Origin: Pseudomonadota bacterium
GTDB lineage: Bacteria > Pseudomonadota > Alphaproteobacteria > Rhizobiales > Xanthobacteraceae
DNA length: 18,415 bases
Direction of reading: 5' to 3'
Assembly: GCA_021823875.1 (NCBI GenBank)
Contig: JAKAMD010000024.1
Coordinates: 1 to 18,415 of the forward strand
This document shows, in pieces, positions 1-6,658 of this stretch. Numbering within the stretch: the stretch's first letter is position 1; the number at the start of each line of letters is the position of its first letter. A program made the translations under genes and the position numbers. The notes under the pieces are model-generated. The model was given only the letters and a program-made list of their open reading frames with translations. It did not search any database and was not told where the DNA came from.

Positions 1-1093
1 CAAGCCCCCCTTCCGCGCCGACCATGTCGGCAGCCTGCTGCGGCCCGCCGCCATCAAACAAGCGCGCGAGCAGTTCGCCAAGGGCGAGATCAATGCCGCA
101 GCGTTGAAAGCGGTCGAGGATCGCGAGATCGAGCGCGTCATCAAGAAACAGGAAGAGGTCGGCTTGCAGGGCATCACAGACGGCGAGTTCCGCCGGTCCT
201 GGTGGCATCTCGATTTCCTCTGGGGCCTGGACGGCGTCGACAAGCACGTAATGGAGGCGGGGGTTGCCTTCGCCGGCGTCAACACCCGCAACGAAGGCGT
301 CAAGGTCACCGGAAAGATCGGCTTTTCCGGCCATCCGATGATCGAGCACTTCAAATTCCTCGCCGCCCACACCAGAGCTACGCCGAAGATCACCATTCCG
401 GCGCCCTCGGCGCTTTATGGCCGGCCGACGCTGCCACCAATCGACCGCACGGTCTATCCGACGATCGAGCCGATGTTCGACGACCTCGGCCAAGCGTACA
501 AAAAAGCCATACGTGCCTTCGCCGACGCCGGCTGCCGCTATCTGCAGCTCGACGAAGTGTTCATCGCCATGCTGTGCGATCCGAAATACCGCCAGCAGAT
601 GAAGGACCGCGGGGACGATCCCGAGAAGCTGGGCGAGCTCTATGGCGATCTCATCAATACCGCGATGTCGGACGTCCCTGCCGACATGCGCATCACCATG
701 CATATGTGCCGCGGCAACCACAAATCGACTTACATGGGCGCGGGCGGTTACGAGCCGATGCAGGAGATCCTGTTCAACAAGATCAAGGTGCACGGCTTTT
801 TCATGGAATACGATACCGAGCGCGCGGGCGGATTCGAACCGCTCACGCTGGTGCCGAAGGACCGCCAGATCGTGCTCGGCCTCGTCACCACCAAGAGCGG
901 ACGGCTGGAGAGCAAGGATACCATCAAGCGCCGTATCGACGAGGCCGCAAAATATATTTCGCTCGACCAGCTTTGCCTGTCGCCGCAATGCGGCTTCGCC
1001 TCCACCGAGGAGGGCAATATTCTTGCCGAGGACGAGCAATGGGCGAAGCTCGCCATGATTGTGGAGCTAGCGGCTGAGGTCTGGGGCCGCTAG
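1..1093 (+). CDS. Cobalamin-independent methionine synthase (MetE) C-terminal-domain family protein, 5'-truncated by window edge
   Basis: The frame is open from the left edge (first full codon at 2) to a TAG at 1091-1093, so the true start lies outside. About 363 residues are visible, close to the size of stand-alone MetE catalytic-domain proteins, which lack the N-terminal half of full MetE. The motif FRADHVGSLLRP near the left edge is the usual N-terminal signature of this YxjG/YxjH-like group. The zinc ligands are visible: His (701-703) and Cys (707-709) in HMCRGNH, Glu (806-808) in FMEYDTE, and Cys (989-991) in SPQCGF. The family uses zinc to activate a thiol for alkyl transfer. Members include methyl transfer to homocysteine and also epoxyalkane:coenzyme M transferase, so methionine synthesis is not assured. 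It ends 6 bp before the convergent RlpA-like gene. The downstream CoA-enzyme genes hint at a catabolic rather than biosynthetic role, but that is inference. Confidence 0.9.
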   Translation, partial: KPPFRADHVGSLLRPAAIKQAREQFAKGEINAAALKAVEDREIERVIKKQEEVGLQGITDGEFRRSWWHLDFLWGLDGVDKHVMEAGVAFAGVNTRNEGVKVTGKIGFSGHPMIEHFKFLAAHTRATPKITIPAPSALYGRPTLPPIDRTVYPTIEPMFDDLGQAYKKAIRAFADAGCRYLQLDEVFIAMLCDPKYRQQMKDRGDDPEKLGELYGDLINTAMSDVPADMRITMHMCRGNHKSTYMGAGGYEPMQEILFNKIKVHGFFMEYDTERAGGFEPLTLVPKDRQIVLGLVTTKSGRLESKDTIKRRIDEAAKYISLDQLCLSPQCGFASTEEGNILAEDEQWAKLAMIVELAAEVWGR

Positions 1094-1099
1094 CGCCAT

Positions 1100-1954
1100 T
1101 TACATGCCGACATCACCGGCAAGCTTGATCGTTTCGTCGTCGTTGCCGAGCGGTCCGGTGGCCCAGTGCGTGCCGGGCAGCGGGATCACGCGCATGCCGG
1201 GGACGAGCCCGCGCTGCAGGCTCGAATCGAAATATTGCATTGTCCGTTTGTTCAGGTCGATGATGCGGCCGAATACCAGCGGACCGACATCGTTGATCTT
1301 GACGATGACGCGCTTGCCGGCGGCCTCGAGCAGTACATAGCTCGGCTTGTAATTCCTGCCATAACGCACGCCGCCGAATTGATCGCGCAAATCGATGCGG
1401 ATTGCGGCGGTCCATACCGACACGTCGTACATCTCGCCTGACGCGGTTTGCGCGTCGCCTGAGTCGCGATCGTTCGGATCGTTTGGATTATACATCGACG
1501 CGATGCCGACGAACATTTTGGACGCCTGTTCGCCGCGCCGTTCAAGGCGCGTTTCGATCGACGTCGGCAGGATCGGCGCTGTCAGGATTAGCGGTTTTTG
1601 CGGCAATAAAGCGAGACGAAGAACCGAAACGCCGCCGGCTTCGTTATCAAGCGCGCCGGCGCTGACGTTCACGACGAGTGAATTGGAAGAATCGATGAAG
1701 CGGCTCGCGAACTTTTGCGACCACGAGCATTGCTTGATCGAACGCAATCCGACGAAATGGGTCTTGTGCGCGCAATCCAACCGGGGTGCCGGTACAAAGG
1801 CGCTCGAATTGGCTTGCGCCTCGTTGACGGGGCCACAAGCGACGAATGCGGCCAACACCGCTCCGTAAGCGACCGCAATGGCGAGCTTGTCTTTGCGCGC
1901 AAACCGGTCGCTACGTCGCAGCATTCTGCGCGACGCAAGAACAACGTATGTCAT
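1100..1954 (-). CDS. RlpA-like double-psi beta-barrel protein (septal ring lytic transglycosylase RlpA family)
   Basis: This is a 284-residue protein. I chose the ATG at 1954 over a TTG 15 nt upstream because GGGAGG lies just before it. Residues 24-40 form a hydrophobic export segment ending FVAC (Cys40), an imperfect lipobox; an alternative signal peptidase site is AQA (46-48). Residues about 149-255 are the RlpA-like double-psi barrel: QTASGEMYD (Glu174), TAAI (182-185), VIVKINDVGP (Asp222) and RIIDLNKR. No SPOR domain is present. Typical family members have TAAH, and that His is one of the conserved active-site residues; here it is Ile185. Lytic transglycosylase activity is therefore uncertain, and a structural or peptidoglycan-binding role is possible. 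Residues 50-148 match nothing I recognise. The gene is convergent with the MetE-like gene, with no clear shared terminator. Confidence 0.82.
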   Translation of the reverse strand: MTYVVLASRRMLRRSDRFARKDKLAIAVAYGAVLAAFVACGPVNEAQANSSAFVPAPRLDCAHKTHFVGLRSIKQCSWSQKFASRFIDSSNSLVVNVSAGALDNEAGGVSVLRLALLPQKPLILTAPILPTSIETRLERRGEQASKMFVGIASMYNPNDPNDRDSGDAQTASGEMYDVSVWTAAIRIDLRDQFGGVRYGRNYKPSYVLLEAAGKRVIVKINDVGPLVFGRIIDLNKRTMQYFDSSLQRGLVPGMRVIPLPGTHWATGPLGNDDETIKLAGDVGM

Positions 1955-2403
1955 GAGGCCTCCCAGCAACCCATGATGTTGTTCTCGCGATTAGACACGC
2001 GTGACGATAAGAGGCGGTAAAATGTTGCGGGCAAAAAATCGTTAAAATTGTCTATAGCGAACACGAGAGTCGTCGCGTCATCGCCCCGCGCGACGACATT
2101 CTCGCTTCCGCAAACGCATGCGACGTCGAAGTTATCTCGTGTTTATAGGCACTATCGACTGACGCTATTCTACGCGTGGGACCGCGGTGAAGTGGCGAAA
2201 CGACCGCGCACACCACGATTTTGACAAGAGCTCGTCGCCAGCAAATTGATTGCGACGGTTACGGTCCGCCTAACCACGATGGTTGATGCTTTCCTCCGGA
2301 ATCTACCGCCGCTTGCCACCCGACACAGGATCGTGGTTAAAAATTTCATGGGGCACGCTTCGCTGCCCAGAATAGGCAGTGATGAACAATAATGGGCGGG
2401 GAA
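1955..2403. other. Intergenic region between divergent rlpA-like and SDR genes, AT-richer, with nested inverted repeats
   Basis: About 450 bp without a supportable gene, lower in GC than its surroundings and with several A/T runs. The only ORF reaching in on - starts inside the dehydrogenase gene and looks like a shadow. The region must hold the divergent promoters, but I could not pick convincing -35/-10 pairs on either strand. The notable content is the nested inverted repeat at 2052-2148, listed separately. Confidence 0.6.
2052..2148. repeat. Nested inverted repeats (possible structured leader, regulatory site or small RNA)
   Basis: Outer arms: CTATA-gcg-AACACGAGA (2052-2068) pairs with TCTCGTGTT-TATAG (2135-2148), 14 bp with a 3-nt bulge. 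Inside it, GTCGTCGCG (2069-2077) pairs perfectly with CGCGACGAC (2089-2097) over an 11-nt loop. CGAGA (2064-2068) could alternatively pair with TCTCG (2100-2104), so two competing folds are possible. Two short palindromes, CGCATGCG (2115-2122) and CGACGTCG (2121-2128), lie between the arms. There is no T-run, so it is not a standard terminator. Function unknown. Confidence 0.5.
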
Positions 2404-3318
2404 ATGGCCGGGATTGTTGCAGGTAAGGTCGCCATCGTCACCGGAGCGGGGCGCGGCATCGGCCGCGCGATCGCCGAACTGATGGCCCAGGAAGGCGCGC
2501 GCGTGGTGGTGTGCGACATCGGCGCCAGTTTGCAGGGCGCCGGCCTCGATAGCGGTCCGGCGCACGATGTGGTTGCCGCCATCAAGCAAGCCGGCGGCGA
2601 GGCCATCGCCTCCACGCTTTCCATTGCCGAGCCGCCGAACGCCGACAAGATCGTCAAGGCCGCGGTCGACGCCTTCGGCCGCGTCGACATCTTGGTCAAC
2701 AATGCCGGCATCCTACGCGACGTCATCTTCCACAAGATGAGCTGGTCGGACTGGTCGGACGTGATCAACGTGCATTTGCACGGTTCCTTCAACATGAGCC
2801 GTGCGGTCGCCAGCCTGTTCCGCGAACAGGGTTCCGGCGCTTACGTGCACATGACCTCGACCTCCGGCCTGGTGGGCAATTTCGGCCAGGCCAATTACAT
2901 GGCGGCCAAGCTCGGCATCATGGGCCTGTCGCGCGGCATCGCGCTGGATATGGCGAGGTTCGGCGTGCGTTCGAACTGCATCGCGCCCTTCGCCTTCACG
3001 CGCATGATCGAATCGATCCCGGCGCAGACCGAAATCGAGAAGCAACGGGTCCAACTGCTTGCTCAGATGACGCCGGAAAAGATCGCGCCGCTCACGGTCT
3101 ATCTCGGCGCCGACGCGGCCGAAGGCATCTCCGGCCAGGTCTTCGCCGTGCGCAACAACGAGATCTTCCTGTTCAACCAGCCGCGCCCGATCCGCACCAT
3201 CCACCGCTCCGACGGCTGGACGCCGGAAAAGCTCGCCGCCCAGCTCAAGGGCGCGTTCGGCCCCTCGTTCACGCCGCTCGAGCGCTCCGGCGACGTGTTC
3301 GATTGGGATCCGATTTGA
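2404..3318 (+). CDS. SDR family NAD(P)-dependent oxidoreductase
   Basis: A 304-residue classical short-chain dehydrogenase that oxidises or reduces a hydroxy/keto group with a nicotinamide cofactor. I place the start at the ATG at 2404 (MAGIVAGKVAIVTGAG), which fits SDR N-termini and has GGGCGGGG just upstream. An in-frame ATG at 2392 would add four residues. Motifs: cofactor loop TGAGRGIG (13-20), acidic Asp38 after beta-2 (favours NAD over NADP), NNAG (99-102), and catalytic Ser152, Tyr165 and Lys169 in YMAAK. After the Rossmann core there is a tail of about 60 residues (RPIRTIHRSDGWTPEKLAAQ...), seen in SDRs related to the hydroxyacyl-CoA dehydrogenase part of multifunctional beta-oxidation enzymes. 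Together with the following acyl-CoA dehydrogenase this suggests hydroxyacyl-CoA oxidation. Substrate unknown. Confidence 0.9.
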   Translation: MAGIVAGKVAIVTGAGRGIGRAIAELMAQEGARVVVCDIGASLQGAGLDSGPAHDVVAAIKQAGGEAIASTLSIAEPPNADKIVKAAVDAFGRVDILVNNAGILRDVIFHKMSWSDWSDVINVHLHGSFNMSRAVASLFREQGSGAYVHMTSTSGLVGNFGQANYMAAKLGIMGLSRGIALDMARFGVRSNCIAPFAFTRMIESIPAQTEIEKQRVQLLAQMTPEKIAPLTVYLGADAAEGISGQVFAVRNNEIFLFNQPRPIRTIHRSDGWTPEKLAAQLKGAFGPSFTPLERSGDVFDWDPI

Positions 3319-3344
3319 TCCCTGCACGCGTCATGGCCGGCCTG

Positions 3345-3374
3345 CGCCGCAGGACAATCCGTCCTCTTGCGGCG
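3345..3374 (+). repeat. Hairpin between SDR and acyl-CoA dehydrogenase genes
   Basis: CGCCGC-AGGAC (3345-3355), a 5-nt loop, then GTCCT-ctt-GCGGCG (3361-3374): an 11-bp stem with a 3-nt bulge. There is no T-run after it, so it is not a canonical terminator. It may moderate read-through or mRNA stability between the two genes. Confidence 0.4.
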
Positions 3375-3424
3375 GGACCGGGATGCCCGGCATAAAGCCA
3401 GCCTGACAATCGAGAGACCGGGCG

Positions 3425-4594
3425 ATGGCTACCAAGCACAAGCATGACGACGAGCACGCCGATATCCGCGAGGGCGTGCGGGCACTTTGCGCCAAATTTC
3501 CCGGCGAATATTGGCGCGCCCTCGACCGCGAGCGCGCGTATCCGAAGGACTTCGTTGCCGCGCTCACCGAGGCCGGTTATCTGGCCGCGCTCATTCCGGA
3601 GGAATACGGCGGCAGCGGACTGGGCTTGAGTGCCGCCGCTGCAATCCTCGAGGAAGTGCATGCCTGCGGCGGCAACGGCGCGGCCTGCCACGCCCAGATG
3701 TACACCATGGGCACCATCCTGCGGCACGGCAATGCCGAACAGAAAGCGACCTATCTGCCCAAGATTGCTGCTGGCGAATCGCGGCTGCAGGCCTTCGGCG
3801 TGACCGAGCCCACCTCCGGCACCGATACGCTGTCGCTGCGCACCACCGCGCGCAAGGAAGGCGACCACTACGTCATCAATGGTCAGAAACTTTGGACCTC
3901 GCGCGCAGAACATTCCGACCTGATGCTCTTGCTCGCGCGCACTACACCGCGGGAGCAGGCTAAGCGGCGAACCGATGGACTCTCGGTGTTCCTGGTCGAC
4001 ATGCGGCTCGCGCTCGGCACCAGCATGAACATCACGCCGGTACGCACCATGATGAACCACGCCACCACGCAGATCTTCTTCGATGACCTGCGGGTGCCGG
4101 CCGAGAACCTGATCGGCGTCGAGGGCCAGGGCTTTCGCTACATCCTCGCCGGCATGAACGCCGAGCGCATCTTGATCGCCGCCGAATGCATTGGCGACGC
4201 CAAATGGTTCATCGAGAGGGCCACGGCCTATGCCAAGGAGCGCGTTCTGTTCGGACGGCCTATCGGCGAGAACCAGGGCGTGCAGTTTCCGATCGCGCGC
4301 GCCTATGCGCAGATGCGCGCCGCCGAATTGATGGTGTATCAGGCCGCCGCCAAATACGAAGCCGGCGAGGGTGTCGGCGCGGAGGCCAATTTGGCGAAGC
4401 TCTTGGCGGCCGACGCATCCTGGTACGCAGCCGACATGTGCGTGCAGACTCATGGCGGCTTCGGCTTCGCCGAGGAATACGACATCGAACGCAAGTTCCG
4501 CGAAACGCGGCTCTACCAGGTGGCGCCGATCTCCACCAACTTGATCCTGTCCTATCTGGCCGAGCACGTGCTCGATCTGCCGCGGTCGTATTGA
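3425..4594 (+). CDS. Acyl-CoA dehydrogenase family flavoprotein
   Basis: A 389-residue enzyme with the standard length and order of acyl-CoA dehydrogenases: N-terminal helical domain, beta domain (FGVTEPTSGTDT, 124-135, and INGQKLWTSRAEHSDL, 151-166, around the FAD), and C-terminal helical domain (GFRYILAGMNAERILIAA; THGGFGFAEEYDIER). It oxidises an acyl-CoA to the 2-enoyl-CoA and passes electrons to ETF. The C-terminal spot where medium-chain enzymes carry the catalytic Glu (YEGT) reads APIST, so that base is absent. Instead Glu247 in GMNAER aligns with the catalytic Glu of isovaleryl-CoA dehydrogenase (GLDLER), implying the alternative base position. This suggests a branched or otherwise bulky substrate, which is inference. 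The start ATG has a weak GAGA/GGGC ribosome site. It lies 106 bp after the SDR, probably one transcript. Confidence 0.92.
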   Translation: MATKHKHDDEHADIREGVRALCAKFPGEYWRALDRERAYPKDFVAALTEAGYLAALIPEEYGGSGLGLSAAAAILEEVHACGGNGAACHAQMYTMGTILRHGNAEQKATYLPKIAAGESRLQAFGVTEPTSGTDTLSLRTTARKEGDHYVINGQKLWTSRAEHSDLMLLLARTTPREQAKRRTDGLSVFLVDMRLALGTSMNITPVRTMMNHATTQIFFDDLRVPAENLIGVEGQGFRYILAGMNAERILIAAECIGDAKWFIERATAYAKERVLFGRPIGENQGVQFPIARAYAQMRAAELMVYQAAAKYEAGEGVGAEANLAKLLAADASWYAADMCVQTHGGFGFAEEYDIERKFRETRLYQVAPISTNLILSYLAEHVLDLPRSY

Positions 4595-4615
4595 GCCGTA
4601 TTACGCGCAGCGCCG

Positions 4616-4648
4616 AAAATAAAAAAAGCCGGGGGCATTTCCCCGGCT
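4616..4648 (-). terminator. Rho-independent terminator for the small membrane-protein gene
   Basis: Read on -, AGCCGGGG (4648-4641), a 6-nt loop, then CCCCGGCT (4634-4627), followed by a run of seven T (TTTTTTTATTTT). It lies 48 bp beyond the stop of the 4696-5088 gene. On + it follows the acyl-CoA dehydrogenase stop but lacks a U-tract, so it acts mainly on -. Confidence 0.9.
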
Positions 4649-4695
4649 GCGGCTTTGCTATCAAGCAAGGCCGAGTTGGCCATTCCAGTCGCAAG

Positions 4696-5088
4696 TTAAT
4701 TCTTTGCCGTCGCAGCTTTGCTGGCCACCCAAACCAGCGCGCCGAGCCCGATGAAGGGGAAGAACACGACATAGGCCAATCCGAGCAGCGGACCACCAAC
4801 CATCGCGGCCACCGGCTTCAAGACCCGGCCGACTGCCCGCGCTGCGTCGTACTTGGCGGCGGCGCGCGCCGCGAGCACTGCGATAACCGCCATGCCGACG
4901 AAGGGCAGCGCAATGATGTAAGCCAACCCGAAGAAGGGCGCGAGCAGGAACAGCGCGATGTTCTTCAGAGCGCTTCCGGTCGCTTCGGTTTCCGCCGGCG
5001 CTGCATTGCTCACGACACGAAGCCGCGGCGCGCAAACGGCAGGAGCGCTGAATTCTTCTTCAACGAGGATCTTGCGAAGGGCGGTCAT
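4696..5088 (-). CDS. Small integral membrane protein with duplicated hydrophobic motif, under a sigma-54 promoter
   Basis: A 130-residue protein of unknown function. I chose the ATG at 5088 because AGGAG lies 7 nt upstream; a longer reading from 5157 would begin inside the promoter element. Residues 1-42 are soluble and rather polar. Two hydrophobic stretches follow (about 44-73 and 95-122), joined by a basic, Ala-rich linker (ARAAAKYDAARAVGRVLKP). The two stretches repeat a motif, P-x-x-G-L-A-Y-x4-P-F-x-G (51-65 and 100-114, offset 49 residues), an internal duplication. The Pro/Gly-rich core suggests re-entrant or short membrane hairpins. It is a single-gene unit with its own promoter and terminator. 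Sigma-54 control links it to nitrogen, envelope stress, motility or another activator-gated response, but no activator gene is adjacent. Confidence 0.8.
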   Translation of the reverse strand: MTALRKILVEEEFSAPAVCAPRLRVVSNAAPAETEATGSALKNIALFLLAPFFGLAYIIALPFVGMAVIAVLAARAAAKYDAARAVGRVLKPVAAMVGGPLLGLAYVVFFPFIGLGALVWVASKAATAKN

Positions 5089-5399
5089 GGCACACTCCTG
5101 TTTTTCTTTTGGCGGCGAGGCTTGGTTCTCGCCTTCTGCTTTCCCATAGAAGAGCAAGGGCTGTGCCAGGAGTTCCGACTGGTCTAAATAGGCTTGTTAT
5201 TCCAATCACTTACATGGATTTACACCCGCTTGACCGGCTCTTTCTTGGGTAATACGCAGCGGCTGAAGTATAAGCGTTCCATGCGGCCGGCCTGTCCAAG
5301 TGGTGGAAATGTCGAAAATTTTCAATCTGTTAGTCAGAAATCCAGGTGCAGCTTTTTGTCATGCAGGGCGCAGCGCGCCGCCGGCCGGTGGGGTGAACC
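5089..5399. other. Intergenic region between divergent membrane-protein and CoA-transferase genes
   Basis: About 310 bp with no credible gene. It holds the sigma-54 promoter of the leftward gene (5153-5168), a small inverted repeat in its leader (GGCGAG 5114-5119 with CTCGCC 5128-5133), and a 10-bp palindrome GAAAATTTTC at 5314-5323. A possible but poor sigma-70 -35 for the rightward gene is TTGACC (5230-5235), without a good -10. Confidence 0.55.
5153..5168 (-). promoter_or_regulatory. Sigma-54 (RpoN) promoter
   Basis: On - the sequence reads TGGCAC-AGCCC-TTGCT, an exact match to TGGCAC-N5-TTGCW. The invariant GG (5167-5166) and GC (5155-5154) are correctly spaced. The expected start of transcription is near 5143, giving a leader of about 55 nt to the ATG at 5088. 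I found no clear NifA (TGT-N10-ACA) or NtrC site upstream; the nearest, TGT-N10-ACT at 5195, is imperfect. Confidence 0.8.
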
Positions 5400-6515
5400 G
5401 TGCTGCCGCTTGAAGGTCTGCTGGTCGTTTCGCTTGAACAGGCGGTGGCAGCGCCGACCTGCACCTGCCGGCTGGCCGACGCCGGCGCGCGCGTGATCAA
5501 GATCGAACGCCCGGAAGGCGACTTCGCACGCGGCTATGATGCCTTGGTGCATGGCGAGAGCGCCTATTTCGTCTGGCTCAATCGCGGCAAGCAATCGGTA
5601 GTGCTCGATCTCACCAAACAAGAGGACAAGACGCTGCTCGAAGCGATGTTGGCGAAAGCCGACGTGTTTGTGCAGAACCTCAAGCCGGGAACCGTGGCCA
5701 AGCTCGGCTTCGCCATCGAACGATTGCGCCAGGTTTATCCCAGAATGATCTGCTGCTCGATTTCGGGGTATGGCGAGAGCGGCCCCTATGCCCAACGCAA
5801 GGCCTACGATCTCTTGATCCAGGCTGACAGCGGATTGTCCTCGATCACCGGCGGGCCAGAATCGCCGGCGCGTGTCGGTGTGTCGGTGGTCGATGTCGCC
5901 ACCGGCATGAACGCCTATGAGGCGATCCTGGAAGCGGTGATCGCGCGCGGCCGCACCGGCGAGGGCGCGGCGATCAGCGTCTCCCTGTTCGACGCCATGG
6001 CCGACTGGATGACGGTGCCGCTGTTGCAAACCGAGGGCGGCAAGCCGCCGCAGCGCCTCGGCCTCGCGCATCCCTCGATCTCGCCTTATGGCGTGTTCAA
6101 AAGCCGCGACGGCGCCGACATCCTAATCTCGATCCAGAACGATCGTGAATGGCGCATTCTGGCAAGCGAGGTGATGGGCGACAAACAGCTCGCCGCCGAT
6201 CCCAACTTCGCTACCAATGTCGAACGCGTGAAACGCCGCCATGAAACCGATGGCCGCGTGCAGGCCGCCTTCGGCGCCATGGATGTTGCCGAACTCGAAG
6301 CAAAATTGGCGGCCGCCGACATCGCCTACGCGCGGGTCAACGACACCGCGCTGCTGGCCAAGCATCCGCATCTGCGCCGGATCAGCGTCGATTCCCCATC
6401 CGGACCGGTCTCGATACCGGCGCCAGCGCCATTGCGCGCCGGCGAAACGCGCCATTACGGTCCGGTCCCGGCGCTGGGCCAGCATACGGAGATGATCAGG
6501 AAAGAGTTTGGATAG
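5400..6515 (+). CDS. CaiB/BaiF (class III) CoA-transferase
   Basis: A 371-residue family III CoA-transferase, which moves CoA between a carboxylic acid and an acyl-CoA through enzyme-bound anhydrides; members form interlocked dimers. It begins with GTG at 5400: an in-frame TGA at 5394-5396 excludes any earlier start, and GGTGGGG precedes it. Family motifs: LADAGARVIKIERPEGDFARGYD (25-47), LNRGKQSVVLDL (60-71), NLKPGTVAKLGF (93-104), SGYGESGPYAQRKAYDLLIQ (122-141), and the catalytic-Asp segment VSVVDVATGMNAY (161-173) with Asp165. It ends immediately before a family A repeat. It may activate the acid whose CoA ester is handled by the dehydrogenases upstream, though the - strand gene between them argues against a single operon. 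Substrate not identifiable from sequence. Confidence 0.93.
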   Translation: MLPLEGLLVVSLEQAVAAPTCTCRLADAGARVIKIERPEGDFARGYDALVHGESAYFVWLNRGKQSVVLDLTKQEDKTLLEAMLAKADVFVQNLKPGTVAKLGFAIERLRQVYPRMICCSISGYGESGPYAQRKAYDLLIQADSGLSSITGGPESPARVGVSVVDVATGMNAYEAILEAVIARGRTGEGAAISVSLFDAMADWMTVPLLQTEGGKPPQRLGLAHPSISPYGVFKSRDGADILISIQNDREWRILASEVMGDKQLAADPNFATNVERVKRRHETDGRVQAAFGAMDVAELEAKLAAADIAYARVNDTALLAKHPHLRRISVDSPSGPVSIPAPAPLRAGETRHYGPVPALGQHTEMIRKEFG

Positions 6516-6517
6516 GA

Positions 6518-6650
6518 CCTGTCCCGGGCGCAGCGCAGCACAAAGTGATGCGCTGCAGACCCGGGACCGCAAGAAATGCAAGCCTCTCTTTTTGGAACGG
6601 TCCCGTATCTGCGGTGCACCGCTATCGCGCTGCACCGCGTCCGGGACAAG
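6518..6650 (+). repeat. Family A dispersed intergenic palindromic repeat, copy 1
   Basis: TGTCCCGGGCGCAGCGCAGC (6520-6539) pairs with TGCGCTGCAGACCCGGGAC to form hairpin 1. After a variable linker, GGTCCCG...GTCCGGGACA forms hairpin 2. Same order and orientation as copies at 12660 and 16575. It fills the gap between the convergent CoA-transferase and emrB-like genes and may end transcription from either side. The second hairpin is less perfect here. Confidence 0.85.
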
Positions 6651-6658
6651 CGCACGCA

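Noticed and set aside
3269..4567. Long - strand frame (432 codons) opposite the acyl-CoA dehydrogenase
   Set aside because: No recognisable motif; composition of an antisense shadow, while the + strand protein aligns with its family throughout.
5089..5157. Longer N-terminus of the small membrane protein starting at 5157
   Set aside because: That start lies inside the sigma-54 -12 element and upstream of the predicted transcript start; the ATG at 5088 has a good ribosome site.
5195..5210. Possible NifA upstream activator site (TGT-N10-ACT)
   Set aside because: The last base deviates from TGT-N10-ACA and the site lies only about 50-65 bp from the predicted start; a chance match is likely.
5194..5496. 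100-codon + strand frame between the membrane-protein and CoA-transferase genes
   Set aside because: It overlaps the start of the CoA-transferase in another frame, has no ribosome site and a non-protein-like composition.
6518..6650. Family A repeats as insertion-sequence remnants
   Set aside because: No transposase fragment or target duplication is visible around any copy; structure and size fit a palindromic intergenic repeat.
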